Source of the DNA: Zygnema cylindricum
Taxonomy: Eukaryota > Streptophyta > Zygnematophyceae > Zygnematales > Zygnemataceae
Direction of reading: 5' to 3'
DNA length: 64,000 nt
Assembly: GCA_037447655.1 (NCBI GenBank)
Contig: JBBHKE010001791.1
Span: forward strand, 62,001 to 126,000
A program made the translations under genes and the position numbers. The notes beneath the pieces are model-generated. The model searched no databases, was not told where the DNA came from, and saw only the letters and a list, made by a program, of their open reading frames with translations. Shown here in pieces: positions 12,210 through 24,400 of this stretch (position 1 is its first letter; every line of letters begins with the position of its first letter).

Positions 12210-12898
12210 CTCGGTTGAACCAGAGAGAGGTGCCTCAAAAATGTGAAAGTCCTAAATCCCTCTTCGAACCCCCTACTACTGTACCTAACCAATCACAAGA
12301 CTGTAAAGTATAAGAAATAACAGATGCCGCTGTACTTTTTGTACGGCCATGGTACTGCATGGCTGTCTCGCTGACGCCTGTCAGATCTTGATCTATGGTC
12401 ACTCTTCCCGTTATGTCCGTCGTCCACTCATAGCTTGCCACATGTCATCCGCCGACGTTAGCTCGCAAACTGATATGATCAATCCGGTGCATCGGCTCCA
12501 CTGTGAGCCGTGCGATTTTAAGTCGACAAGTACTTAGGTTCGTTTAAATTCAATTTCGTTTTGTGTATGCTGTTTCGTAATCTGTTAAATGGAGTATGCA
12601 AATAGTACGTATTTGAATACAAATTACACCCAGTAAGTAACGCTTCATTAAGACCTAATGGATAAGAAGGACGGCTACGCCGTACGACGGTCATCTTTTA
12701 GGACCTAGGATAAAATCCTGGTCGGACCACCTAACTTTTGCTAAATGTTGTGCCTCTTGCTCCCTTAGACTGTCTTCTTGACAACTTGAGGCAGCCAGAG
12801 ATGTCTTTGAGTCTTCAGTGACTACGACAAGTGTGAGGACTTAATACCTTCATAGATAGACCGACAAAGGACAAAAAATAGAAATACCTTTTTCAACA
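12210..12898 (-). repeat. 5' LTR of copia B, U5 end missing
   Basis: Begins TGTTGAAAAAGG at 12898 (minus strand) and aligns with 9636-10335 and 20374-21366. The left boundary is approximate. The tRNA-like module at plus-strand 12654-12730 has a T-arm-like stem of five pairs (CTAGG 12705-12709 with CCTGG 12717-12721) enclosing a seven-base loop. Confidence 0.65.
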
Positions 12899-14640
12899 GT
12901 TAAGTGGCTTTTTTATAACCTAGAGTGAAAACATTTTTTTTTTTTTAATTTATGAACGTTACCATTAAACTCAGCAACAACAATAGCGTTGCCATAATGA
13001 GCAACCCGCTTCCTATACGAAACATATTTATGGCACGTAATCGTACTAGCGTAAACAAGTGTTTTTCAACGAACTTATAGCTCTAAGGAAGCCTTTAACG
13101 TACTTGTGTTCGCTTTCAATGCCTGAATTTATAACATTTCGACATAAAGTTATGAATTTGGTAGATATTCGCGAAAGAATCGCGCGGTTTGGAGTTGTAT
13201 CACAAAAGTTGAAGCGATTGGTGTATATAGATGACAAAGGGAGGTCAAACTAACAAGTGAGTGCTCATTATAGCGGGTTAAGGGTCAAATTAGTTGCGGA
13301 ATTTTAGGCGTACGTTTATAAAGTACTAAATGAATCAATATGTCGTTTGGTACGCACGATGGTTCGTTTCGTACAATTTTTAGTTCGAAACGTCACTTTC
13401 ACTTTAAGGCATTTCGTAGGCAGTTTCGCGCGTGAAAATTGTGGCGCGCATCCGTGTGAAGTCGCGTTTTGGTTGGCGCGCATTTTTGCACGTAAATGAT
13501 ACGTAGTGAAAGGTAATGTTCGATTGGTTAGAAATGCTACGTAGTTAATAAGAGATTTTGCACGTTTTTGCATTGGTCAGTCTGAGTCGAAGCTGATCAA
13601 TGATTGGCCAAAGTAAAAGCGTGTTCAACCAAGCGTTGACTCCGTTGACGCTTGGCTGGTCCACGGCGATGATGGATAAATGGTGAAGTCAAAATGAAAA
13701 GTAGGCATCTTTTCCTTTGGAAAAATTGGTGGAAATTCTTGACGAATCATGGTCCTGAGGGAATAATACCAAATTGGAGCAATGGCATTTTGCATTGAAA
13801 TCTCTTACTAACTAAATAGTGTTTTAGTAGTTAAGAGATAAAATTATTTAAGAGAGAAGGGCAGTGGAAAATACTTTAAAGGAAGGGTTGAGCCAAGAGG
13901 GCAAGAGAATAAGCTGAATGTCATGAGGACTGAAGCTTCTTCTAATTAAAAGTTGATCCTTATGTGAATGTTGTCCAATGGAAATGTGTGTATTTTAATG
14001 TATTGAATCGGTGGTTGAAATTGGATGTAGTAATGGGATTTTATGAGAGTTAGGAAATCCTATAACATAATCTCACATCGACCAACACTCACTTAGATCC
14101 GTTTTAGATAAGCATAACCATCCATTGTATTTGAGCGACACACCTATGATTTGAATTCGACCACCTAGCTATTGTACATACATAGGTGCCAAAGAAAGGC
14201 AAAGTTATTCACATAAACACAAACGCATATTACATTGTATTTAAAAAAAAGAATAACAAACTTTGCTATTGTTAGAATGGAGTTACACATGTTCTGTATA
14301 TTATTATATTCTTAAAGGGCACCCTATTCCTTGGTTGTGCGACCATTTTATTATAGCATCACGACAAAGCTGTATTACTTGCAGATATTGTTAAGTGTTC
14401 AATGCTTTTTTTGGCCTTTTTAAATTTGTAAATTAACTTTGTAATATGTTTGCGAAGCTTCTTGTGTTTGCATCTAGTAGAATAAACATAGGGTTGTTTG
14501 TTGGTGGGGTCAGTTGCTGCTAAAATGGTCAATCCCAAACCTCACTTTACAGATCCACGTAGCTATGTTTATAATTTGAAATGGTCAAACTATGTCGAGC
14601 GTGCCCTAGAATCCCAAGGGAAGGGCCCACGAACCGGAGT
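12899..14640. other. Intergenic, nothing recognised
   Basis: A/T-rich. Frames at 13046-13253 exist on both strands and have no domain. A weak fold-back occurs near 13799-13840 (ATCTCTTA...TAAGAGAT). No gene call can be supported. Confidence 0.45.
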
Positions 14641-14879
14641 GGTTAGCCTTGGAGTCCAGCAAAGAACCCACCAATGCAATGGCTTCCCATAATAATAATC
14701 ATGCCCACTGCTGCCCCCATCCCTCCCATAGACATGCATGCACAAATAGGAGAGGCAGAAGGACCGGGAATGGGAATGAGTGCATGGGAAGGCGAAAAGA
14801 TCTCCCCTCCCCCTTCCTTTCCCCATCGAGCCGGGGAAAGCGGGTTAGGTTTTTGGTTTATCGCGTGGGTGCCCCAACT
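14641..14879 (-). repeat. Gypsy 3'-terminal (LTR-like) segment Y, minus copy
   Basis: The reverse complement aligns along its length with 35792-36019, which directly follows the polypurine tract of the plus copy and is therefore the likely start of its 3' LTR. Shared blocks include GTGCATGCAT and ATGGGAAGC-like words. Confidence 0.6.
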
Positions 14880-15421
14880 TGTGCTTATTCACGGGAAGTC
14901 TATTGCATTTGTTCCCTCAAAACCCATTGTTTCGATACAAGGAAGTTGCAGTTTTACTTCGGGAAGTTCACGCCAAAGCAAAAGGAACTACAAGCAAATA
15001 CACATATGCACTACCACGTTGACATGTAGAAATAAATAGGAATGGCTGTTTCAGATTTAAAAATATCACCTTGACCACAGAAATAAAATATAAGATGGAA
15101 GATATAAAAGATGGTGAAGCAAGCTTAACATACCCCGGCAATTTACGATGACAATGGGAAAAAGGCGAAATCTCTCCTGATGGCTGTGTAAATAGGTATG
15201 GTACTCCTTCAACCCTCGGTGTCCGCAGCTCAGAACCGACTAGACCCTTCTCAGTTTCAAGCAGCGAAAAATCCAAAAATCACCCAAAGCGACAGCAGTG
15301 CCAACCGCCAACCCGAACTATGATTCCCAAAATGGACAAATCCAAAACAGAGATGGCAATAGAGTCAAACAACACAAAGATTCTCCAAAAGAAGGTTTGT
15401 TGGAATTTCTGAGGGTTTTCA
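14880..15421 (-). repeat. Gypsy terminal repeat X, copy at the integrase end
   Basis: Reads TGAAAACCCTCAG... from 15421 to ...AATAAGCACA at 14880 on the minus strand. It matches 24843-25394. It replaces the integrase C-terminus and polypurine tract that the plus copy still has, so it is either an LTR joined by deletion or a separate insertion. Confidence 0.6.
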
Positions 15422-16025
15422 AATTCCCCATGGCGAGAGGTATCTCTCGGTGGAAAATTTTGGCACGGTCAACGATCAGTTTTTCGACGGTTCCCTTGTC
15501 ATCCATTTCCGAGAGGACCACTGCTTGGGCCGAGGTAGCCCTAGGCAGAATGTGATGTCGTCCGAATAAAATGAAGTAAAGACTATAGGAGTCGAGAGAA
15601 GCCTGTCTGCTGAATATGTATCCCATGGCAATCCAAGGCACCCTTTTGTCCCACTCTCCCAAGTCCTCTTCAACTTCATATTTCCGTAGTGACCGCTTCA
15701 CTGTCTGTAGGCATCTTTCGGCCAAACCGTCGGCTTGAGGGTGGTCGCGACTGGTAAGTCGATGGTCGATGAGGCATTTCTCCAAAAGATTAGTAAACTC
15801 TCTGGCGAATTCCGATCCCTGGTTTGTCAAAACCTCTGCTGACGCTCCAAATTGTGACAGGACTCTCTGCAAGAAGGCGTCGACAATGGACTTGGACTCC
15901 TTTCGGGGCAGAACCACAATCTCTATCCATTTTGAGAAATGTTTAATCATGACCAGGACGAAACAATTCCCACGTCGGCTGGTTGGAAGAGGTCCCAAAA
16001 GATTGAAAGACCACTGATAAAACAT
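15421..16025 (-). pseudogene. Gypsy integrase core, minus copy
   Basis: The retroviral-type integrase core would insert the cDNA into host DNA. WSFNLLGPL at its start lies where WSLDLLGPL stands in the plus copy, so the first catalytic Asp reads Asn here. A second block reads TNQGSEF, where a catalytic Asp is expected at the second position. The Glu-containing block LAERCLQTVKRSL is intact. The C-terminal part, present in the plus copy to 35503, is cut off at 15421 by repeat X. Two catalytic Asp positions being altered argues that this copy is dead. Confidence 0.8.
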
Positions 16026-16080
16026 TCTCTGGATAGGAAGAGAATGAAGCTCAGTCCCGCCTTTTTTATCAAAAGATGCA

Positions 16081-17330
16081 TTAACTTGTTCGCAGGAAGA
16101 GCAAGTCTGTACAATTCGGTTGACTTAGGCCCGCAACCCGTGCCACCAATAAAGAACCTGTAGCTAGGGAAGTGGTCCACTTTTGTTCGAAGTGTCCGCA
16201 TTGCTTATGGAGATTGGTAATCAGAGTTTCTCGATCTGATCGAGGAGGAACTACTTTCCTCGTACCGTCTGACCATTTTCGGAGGAGAACGCCTCGGTCC
16301 CATTCATACGCCGCCATCCGGGTCTCAACTCGGGACAATTGAACTCCAGCCAAAGGGGGAAGAGGGGATCCCTGCTGGATAGATTGGAGAGCTTCGGAGT
16401 CATTCCAGATGTCTTTCCGTCTGACTCCTATGGGTGCATGCCCCTCAACATCTGCTGCAAAAGTTGACAATGCTCCCCCAAATGGAGGAAGCCAAATAAA
16501 GGCGGAGGATGCTCGAATGAGTCCCAAACTGATTTCCGGGTCTTCGTCATGTCGAGCTCGTGGAATCCAATGTAGAAGGATCAGGGTTTCGGCTAAGTCC
16601 GTCGGCATTCCCATGGATTTCCCTTGTCGGTGGACAATGTTGAAATCATATTCTTGCAGGATAAGCACCCATCTGGCAAGTTTGTCGGTCAACTTACTAT
16701 TTTCCATGATCCATTTCATGGGTTGGTGGTCGGTAATCAGTGTGAAATGGACCCCGTACAAATAAAGCCTGAAATACTGGATGGCCCATACAGCTGCCAG
16801 AAGCTCCCCTGATAACTGCTATAATTCCCCTCAACTCGGTTGTTGCTCCGGCTGGCGTAGGCCACCACATACTCGGCCCCGACGTCGTCAACTTGAGCCA
16901 AAACAACTCCCAATCCAAACCTGCTCCAATCAGTGTAAAGGAGGAAAGGCCTCTGGTGATCAAGCATCCGGAGCACTGGGTGCTGCTTCAAGGCATCCTT
17001 CAAGAACTGGAAAGAGATATGCTGTTCCTCGGCCCATTGCCATTCTTGATCTTTGCGCAAGAGCTTATTTAGGGGCTGCGCGTGACTACTGAGCTCGGGA
17101 ATAAACCTGCGATAGTAGTTAGCCAGGCCGAGAAAGGTGCGCAAGGTAGAAATGTCCAACGGGGGAGGAAGAGCGTCCAAGGCTACAACCTTAACCATAT
17201 GGGGACCCACTGTCCCGGGAGTCACCTCATGTCCGAGGTAAATAATTTTCTGCACCCTAAAAACACCCTTGCCCGGGTGACATTTCAAGCCCGCCGCTTG
17301 AAGAGTCCGGAGAACGATCTGGATATGCAC
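16081..17330 (-). pseudogene. Gypsy RT C-terminus, RNase H and integrase zinc region, minus copy
   Basis: 16737-17330 carries the RT thumb and connection (GLKCHPGKGVF, YLGHEVTPG, FLGLANYYRRFIPE) and then RNase H (FLLYTDWSRFGLGVVL). 16081-16761 continues with LITDHQPMKWIMENSKL and ARWVLILQEYDFNIVHRQGKS of RNase H and a damaged HHCC zinc-binding region of integrase. A frameshift near 16740-16800 separates the two frames. Confidence 0.85.
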
Positions 17331-17866
17331 TAGGTGTTCTTCAAAGGTCTTGGAGAATATTATGACATCGTCGATGTAGCACCAAGCACAATTGATTCCT
17401 CAGAGGGCTTCGTCCATGGCCCGTTGGAACTTGGCTGGTGCATTCTTCAGTCCCAAGGGCATGTAAATCCACTCATAAAGTGAAGATCCTGCCCAGAATG
17501 TCGTTCTCTTCGATGTTTTGGTTCCATGGCAATCTGGTGGAATTCATTCTTCATGTCAAGGGCGGAGAGGATAGTGGCCCCAGCAAGAGAGTCGAATATC
17601 TCTTCCGGGGTTGGCATTAGATACCGGTCAAGTATGGTGGCCGTGTTCAGCATGCGGTAATCCCCACACATTCGGAAATCCACAGTTTTCCCGGATGAGT
17701 CCTTCTTAGGAGGGAGAACTGTGGGGGAAGCAAACCCATGGAGTCCGGTGCTTTCCTGAACCAACCCGGCGTCCACCAAAGTTTGGACTTTTGCGGTAAT
17801 AAACTCTTTTTCCTTGAAGCTTAGGGAATACTGTTTCTGCCAGACAGTTGCGGTTTCGTCAATCAA
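17331..17866 (-). pseudogene. Gypsy reverse transcriptase N-terminal half, minus copy
   Basis: Fingers and palm of a Ty3/gypsy reverse transcriptase: VQTLVDAGLVQESTG, GFASPTVLPPKKD, FRMCGDYRMLN, MPTPEEIFDSLAGA, LDMKNEFHQI. The YIDD catalytic box follows at about 17370 in another frame. At the position of the plus-copy stop at 32855 this copy reads Trp. Confidence 0.85.
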
Positions 17867-18166
17867 GTCAATCCGAAAGGGGGTTCCTTTGTAAATTCCG
17901 ACATCTGTTTCTGACCATGAGAAAACTTGATTGTTTCACACCAAGAGTTCTGTTAGCTGCTCTTTTTGCTGAGGGTCCAACTGCTCCCCCAGAGTCCAGT
18001 CCATATTTCCCAGCTCAACCGCGGCACACGCTTACGGTGGTCTTCCCCAGAGGTTGATGTCAAATCCTAGCCCCACTTGTGGATCCGCCTCTACTCCTCC
18101 AGATAATACTTTACTACTGAAAACTTCCGCTAAGCAGTCCCCTTCTGAACTAGCGTTCCCCCCTAC

Positions 18167-18766
18167 TCAAGGAACTCTTGGGTGTAGATTTTTTCTCCTT
18201 TCTCTCCCCCCCTCAAGCTGCAAAGTTGCTTGCCTGGACAACAATGTAGGAGCTTGATGGTAGCTGCTGTGTGAATCTGGAGAATGGAGATTGGAATAGG
18301 CAAGAGAGTGTTTTGTAACCCATGTAATGGCATTTAAATCCATGCTCTGCTCTATTAAGCTCCACCTTTGTGTGTCTGAAATACCCGGTGCGGTCGTGGT
18401 TCCCAGATGGTATCCCATGGCTTCTTCTCGTTCCGAAATGGTCGGCGTTGTCCAAATCCCTGCTTTGCTGTCAAAAATCATCCCACTTGCTCCTTTCCGG
18501 TAGGCGTGACTGTGGGGAAAAGAGACCTACTAAGGGAGGGCTCGGCGTGGATATCCGGGTGTATTCCATCGGAAGAAAAGAGTACGATCCGGTTTCGTTA
18601 CAGGTGTTGCCATTCTCCCTTCCCCAAGTATCTCCTGCACGGAAATCTAAGGGTCGGGGGTCTGCTGTTCCAACAATTGCCAGAGAATTGGAAGCGGGAT
18701 CATATTGGTCCAATATGCCCGGAGTCTGTGTGCTCGGGATCCCATCTATGTGGCACACTTAAATAG
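18167..18766 (-). pseudogene. Methyltransferase C-terminal remnant, minus gypsy copy
   Basis: Corresponds to about 31925-32470 of the plus copy. The frame at 18167-18481 contains IWTTPTISEREEAMGYHLG and SMDLNAITWVTKHSLAYSNL, matching the motif IX/X end of the C5-methyltransferase domain. The preceding part (18471-18758) is frameshifted. The catalytic motifs are absent because the sequence between the start of protease and this point is replaced by the copia LTR at 18767-19280. It shows that the methyltransferase belongs to the gypsy family and is not private to one copy. Confidence 0.75.
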
Positions 18767-19280
18767 TGGAGGTCATTAAGTTTTAAAGTATTTTCTAGGT
18801 CTGAATAGAAATAAAGAAGCCGAGGCAGTCTACCTCTAAACTTCTCTCTCCAAACTCTCAAACTTGTCGCAGTCACTGAGAAATTGGAGAGGAAGCTAGA
18901 GCCATGGCTACCTAGGCTATCCTGAGGTTTACGGGAAATTTATATTAGTATAGGGATTAATTACTAAAAGGTATGTGCCGGCGAGTCTGTGAGAGAGATA
19001 AGACTTAGAAAAATTAGAAGATAGGACCCTCTCTCCCAGAGAGCTTCTGTACAAAAGGTCAACTTTGACCCTCTATAACTTACTGCTCAGGGGAGCAAAT
19101 TCAGAGATTCTTTTTGCTATCGACTCAGGGGAGTCTTGTCTTCATAGGGGTGAAGTTGGTCAGAGTTTTTGTCAGTCAGGGTGGCAGTTATTTTTGCCGA
19201 AATACAAAGGGGTCAGGGTTATCCTAGAGGCTTCTTGGAAGCTGTCCACTCTGAAGACTTATGGAGGTCTCAGAGTTTCA
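18767..19280 (+). repeat. copia LTR with internal deletion, inserted in gypsy (copia F)
   Basis: A plus-orientation copia LTR of the 55141-56189 type, ending CTCAGAGTTTCA at 19280. About half the LTR is missing at the junction near 18980, exactly the part that carries the tRNA-like module in the other LTRs. The hairpins with AGGG loops are kept. No internal copia sequence is attached, and flanking pentamers do not match. Confidence 0.75.
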
Positions 19281-19955
19281 CGCCGTGGGTGGTGTTACCC
19301 TGTCGACTTTGTCTTTTTCGGAATGGATCGCTTCACCAAGGGCCTGAATGAGGATTTTTTCTGGCAGATTATGGGAGGAGGCAAGGGTCTTGACATGGGT
19401 TAGGGCATACGGCATTAGGCGCCGGACTAGCATGACAGCCGGCTTGGAGGAATGGAGTGGAACTGTCGGGGATGACTTCTGCGGATCTGGTACCTGGTAC
19501 TGTTCGTTCCCCTCCTTGTCATCACTCTCAGAACCGGAATCGGGCACTGGTGGAGTTCGTGGTGCTTCCTCGTCCGGGCGTTCCGCCATGAATCGCTCAA
19601 ACTAATCTTGATCGCTCTTTTTATCCTCTTCCAATGATTTCTCCTCCCACTGTTGTTTCTTTTTTTGGTAATTTTCGAAACCCGGGGGCAGTTTAGATTT
19701 GGGAGGAGGAGGAGGATAAATGGGCTTGATTCCGAGGCCTATGTCACTTTTTAACAACACTGCCCAGGGCGTGAAAGATAAAGGCCTGGTGGTTTTCTGG
19801 TTGTGGTCTTTAAGGCTCATTTTTTGCCGGTCTCTCCTCTGATCCGAGGTTGAGGAGCGAAGTTGTCTACGACCATCTCCCACTCCCACATTCCACGCTT
19901 CGTGCCGGAAGCTGCCGGCATGGAGGGCATTTAGGGGTTCTAAATCCCAGCCCAT
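19281..19955 (-). pseudogene. Gypsy pre-protease region, minus copy
   Basis: Matches the N-terminal part of the plus-copy protease frame (30045 onward): SFTPWAVLLKSDIGLGIKP, PPVPDSGSESDD, VMLVRRLMPYALTHVKTLAS. A stop separates 19602-19955 from 19278-19589. The protease DTG active site itself is missing, since homology stops at the copia LTR boundary. Confidence 0.75.
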
Positions 19956-20373
19956 TAAATCATCGTCGTTAGCACCCGCTGTGCTTTGAAGTTAAAGCTC
20001 CGCTAGCTTTTGTAGTTACTCCTGTTTCTGACTTAAGAGTCGTTGTGCTGCTGTCAGGGGAGCAGGCCGGGAAGACGATCCCAAACGGAGTGCAACCAAT
20101 TTCGCACCCATAGCGGCCATCTACTGACTCTGCTGTTGGATTATGATCTCTGGTGTAAGTCTTGCTGGAGCAACAGATGCGCGTTCCGGAGTTTCTGGTG
20201 TAGACAGCCTTGGGCGCCCCCAAGGGTAAAGAAGTTGTAGGGGAAGAGGGTTAACGACAGTTTCTCCTCCCCCCGTGAACAAAGCGAATTCCATCATTTC
20301 TTATGGAATTCCGTTCCTCAGAAAAACATTGCCACTCCTTGTGCCCCATAAAACCACAAGCCTCACACTTGTG

Positions 20374-21366
20374 TGCAACTCTAAGACCTCCATAGGTACT
20401 CAGAGTAAGCAGCTTGCTAGAAGCCTCTAGGATAACCTCAGTTCTTTAAGCTTTGTCTCAATATTGCTAACACCCTGACTGAATACAGACTGACCAGACT
20501 GCACCCGTTGGAAGGGCTGACTCCCCTAAGTCTGCCACAAAAAGAATCCTTGAATTTGCTCCCTTGAGTAGTTAATTATCAATGTTCAAAGATGACCCTT
20601 TTATACAAAAAGCTCTCTAAGAGAGAGGCGGCTATCTCTAATTTTCTAAGTCCTAAACCCCTCACTAAGCCCTCTCCTAGTGATATACGGAACCAATCAA
20701 TTGAGTGTAGAGTACAGAAAGGTACTTGGTCCGAAGTACTTTCTGTACGGCCATTGTACGATATGGCTAGAAATACGACGCCTGCCATATCCGGGTTCCC
20801 CATAATATGTCCCGGAGATGCCGTCATCCAATGTCATGCTGCCACGTGTCACCCGTTGTGGTTATGACCGAAAATCGCCAAATCGACCATTCCGCGATGC
20901 CGGCTTCTTTCTCCGTCGTTAGATTAATGTCGACCTTAATTTATAGCCGTTAAAAATACAAGTAGTACATTTCCGGTGTAATTCTATTTTAGCTGTGTCT
21001 GTGTGATTGTGGTCCGTTTGTCAGTAAATCGAACTTCTGTTTTTCGTCATCTTTAAGTAGCTATCGTACCCTATATACTTCAGCACTGGTCTTAGACTAC
21101 AGGGTAAGACTAACGGCTACTTTGACGGATGGTAGGTACCAGGATGAAATCCTGGGTCTGTCAATCCTTTTGGTAAGTTTACCAAGGATCTGCCTTCTGA
21201 CTCTAGAAGGAGCATAGGCAGCCATGGCTCTAGCTTCCTCTCCAGCCTTCATTGACTACGACAAGTATGGGGGCTAGGGAGAGAGGCTAGAAGCAGGCTG
21301 CCTCTGCTTTTTCCTGCTCTTATTTAAATCTTTTAACTAACCTAGAAAATACCTTTTATTTCAACA
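20374..21366 (-). repeat. copia LTR inserted in gypsy (copia C)
   Basis: Starts TGTTGAAATAAAAGG at 21366 on the minus strand and ends at 20374; 993 bp. It contains an antisense tRNA-like module at plus-strand 21091-21162, with a T-arm-like hairpin CCAGG(7)CCTGG at 21139-21155, and hairpin-like AGGG elements near 20500-20580. It splits the gypsy gag zinc-knuckle region. Confidence 0.75.
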
Positions 21367-21480
21367 CTCATCGGATTCCTCCTCGAGTACCTGTGTGACA
21401 AGTGCCTTTTTCTTCCCTCGTGTTTGACCCCCGGTCTGCCCCTCCTTTATCCGAAGCTCGGTCAGTTTGGTGCATTCTGC
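21367..21480 (-). pseudogene. copia gag fragment attached to copia C
   Basis: Reading on the minus strand it matches the copia gag segment after the zinc knuckle (plus-strand 57103-57220 of the young element: TKLTELR, GQTGG, KKKALVTQVLE) but with frame damage. It directly abuts the LTR, so the whole pol region has been deleted. Confidence 0.65.
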
Positions 21481-24400
21481 CGCAGTTGAAACAGGGACAT
21501 TTTCGAAGTTTCACTCCGGGGAGTGAGGCGATAATTGTCCTTTATGACTGGTGTCTTCTCCCCCCTCCCTGCTCCTTTGAGCCATTCTTGCTGCTGCCTC
21601 TAGCCTCATTCTGAACGCTCTACTTCCCATTGATTCAGCTTGAGGGCTAGCTCCGGTTTGAGTTTCCTGCTGCAGCGTTTCCATCCATGTCCCGGTTGTT
21701 GACAATTTAGGCAATTGTACAGAATTACCCGATCGTCTGCCCCCATTGCAGGTTCAAACCCGCTGTCCGCAGCTTGCTTCCCTTTAAGCTTCCGCAAAGC
21801 TTGAAGTTCTGCTTGTTCTTCCCCACTCAAGGAAGTTTCCCTAGCGAATCTTGTAAAATTCGCTCAGCCCTTGCTGGTTACGACCTTCTCCCTTGCCTCA
21901 CTGTGAACAAAGTGGTCGTATAACTTCATTGCCACCAGTGAGATGTCCTTGGCAGAGGGATTTATGTCTTGGATTGCTTGTTCGGCAATCCAATTGTTCA
22001 AGGCAGTCTGCCTTGTCGGCCCGAAAATTTTAAGAATAGCTATAAAATACTTTGTGGCCATTGCAGGAAGGTCAATGGTTGACAGCTTAGTTTTCTGGCA
22101 AAGGCTTGAAAGACAGTTGAAGAGAGTCTAGGGAGTCTCGTTTTTCAAACATCGGAATTCCGTGAATTCCTTGATTAGTGATTCATTCCTCTCAGTGTAG
22201 AGGAGTCTCTCGATATTAAGGAGGGTAGTGCAAGGTTTGGGGTTGGCCACCATGCGAGTTGCTGCCCGGGCTTCCTGGATAGCGTGCAGCTGGTTAACAT
22301 AGGCATTTCCTTGTGCCTATAGTTTCATGTCCTGTGTAAATGTAGGAGTCACATGGGTCGCGCGGCCGCCGCCAAGTTAGCCCCAGCTTGCAAAACAGCG
22401 GCATCAAGGGTTGGATCCGAGATCTTGATGCTAGGAGACATCAAAAGAGGTTGACGCTCCTTGTAATCCACCAACGCCCCTCCCAACAGGTAGTTGACCA
22501 TCATGGGGAAGAGAGTGGTTTCGAAGTCATCGGAAATGGCTCCTCCCCTGTATTTATTGATTTCTGATTTGGTGAATGACAACAACTCGAAATCCGAGAA
22601 AGCGATCCGTGAGCTATCTCCCGTAAAGATCCGGATATCCCCCATCTCTTTTTCTTCCTCGGCAGAGTTCGTGAAATGAGAAGAGAAAGGCCCGGTGGGG
22701 CAGACAAACTGAGCGGGTGAAATGACTCTAGTATCCTCTTCCTCGGGATCGGAACCAAGTCCCTCTCTGCTAGACGGTGCGGCTCCTTGTGGCGTGGATC
22801 CCCCTTCCACTGAGGAAGTACCAGCGCCGAAAAGATGGTGGTCGGTAGGATGTCCCCCACTACTCCTCTATGTCGAGCGGAATATTGTGGATCCCGGAGA
22901 AGAGTTGCCACCGATAGAATGTGGAGACGCGGCTTGTTCATAGGATTTTGGTGGATTGTTGGTGGTAGAGACGGCGAATGAGATGGAGACGAAGACGGCC
23001 GAGCCCTTGCGGGAGAAGGAGTCTGTATCCTGTTTCGCCTCTTAGAGGTCTTAGGAGGTGAAGTGGCGGAGCTGGTAGGGGAGCGTCGGTGAAGCGGGGA
23101 ATAGGCGGGTACGTTGTATTTGTAGGGTAACACCGGCCGACCAGGCGACCCACGGACAGCTGCAGCAGGAGAAACGGATGGCGAATGAGAGGGATCTGGA
23201 CAGTCCTGAGGTTTTGTCGAGGGTTCCGAGGAGTGAGAGGAATAAGGTGGAAGTGTAGAAGAGGAGGGCTCCGGGGATTTTTTGAGAGAAGTGTGAGGAG
23301 GTGTAGGAGTCCTCAAAGGGATGTGAGTCCTCTGGTCGGTTCGTAACTCCACTAAAGCCTCCACAGCAGTAGACACCTCCACCGCGACAAAGGTAGTCTC
23401 TCCCTGAAGAGCCAAAGTGTTTCCAGAAGGTAGATCTGCACCCAAACCCTCCACATTACGTCCTGTGTTTTCCTCCCCTTTCCGCGGAAGGAGAGACTCT
23501 TGGCTTGGCTCCGAAAAAGGCATTTCAAGATGAGTGTTGGCTAGAGGGGAAGTTCGCGCTACTGGGGTAGGAGGAATCTTCCCGCTAAGAATCCCACTGG
23601 TCCGGCGCCGAGCTTCCCTAATGAGCATCAATTCTTGTTCCCATGCTTGTCGCCTCTCTTCCTCTAATGCCTCCCAATCTACCGTGACGAGTCTGGCCCC
23701 CGCCGTAGCCTGTCGTTGGGATTTCAAAACCTCCAAAGTTCCTTGCCTTTTTCCACTACTTTGGTAAGATCCGCTATCTCGATTCCCGGAATTTCAAGAT
23801 CATTAGGTTTGGTACGCCACCATCCTTCGGACAAATCTTCGGGTCCCATACCCGGAACCTCGAGATCGGTAGGTCTGGATCTCCAAAGCCCTTCGGCAGG
23901 GCGGACACGAGTTGTGGTGGGAGCAAGTCTCTCGGTGGAGGGTGGAATAGGAGTCGGGGACGTTTCCTCTTTGGGGAAAGGTGCAAATCTCCCCTTGCTG
24001 TCACGGTGGTCAAACTTTTTTCCCCTAACTGGATTTCGCGCGCCCCTTTTGATACCCCCTTCTACTCTACGAGGCCGAGAAGAGGTACCTTCCCGATGGG
24101 TTGGCTGGCTGCGGTGTCCTGAGAGGAAGATGGGGGAGGGCGAGAATAGGGAGTGAACTTAGATCGGTCTTGCACCGACTCTGAAGAGCTGCTCTTCGAA
24201 GAATTGCTCAAAATCTCCACCACCCCTCCAACGGGTCTAACCACTCTGACTCGATTTGTCCGCGCCACTCTCTGTACCAACTCCTTCTTCACCTTGAGCT
24301 CATGGAGGTCGTGAAGGGCAAGGAGTTCCTTACGCCCTGGTCGACGTGTGTCCGTCAAAACAGCGGGGTCAATCTGGATCTCGGCCCGGGGAATCTTGGA

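Larger units (their letters stand above)
9636..12898 (-). mobile_element. Decayed Ty1/copia element (copia B) with internal deletion
   Basis: Minus-strand copia element: truncated 5' LTR (12898 down to about 12210), linker before reverse transcriptase, reverse transcriptase, RNase H, polypurine tract (plus-strand complement CTCCCCTACTTTTC from 10336) and complete 3' LTR (10335 down to 9636). The U5 end of the 5' LTR, primer site, gag, protease and integrase are missing, as if by one deletion. It belongs to the same broad lineage as the young element at 55141-61590 but has diverged. Flanking pentamers (ATCAA, GTTAA) do not match. Confidence 0.8.

Noticed and set aside
21981-23736. 411-codon minus-strand frame as a host Pro-rich protein
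   Set aside because: It aligns with gag of the plus gypsy copy (27131-28365 region), so it is element sequence.
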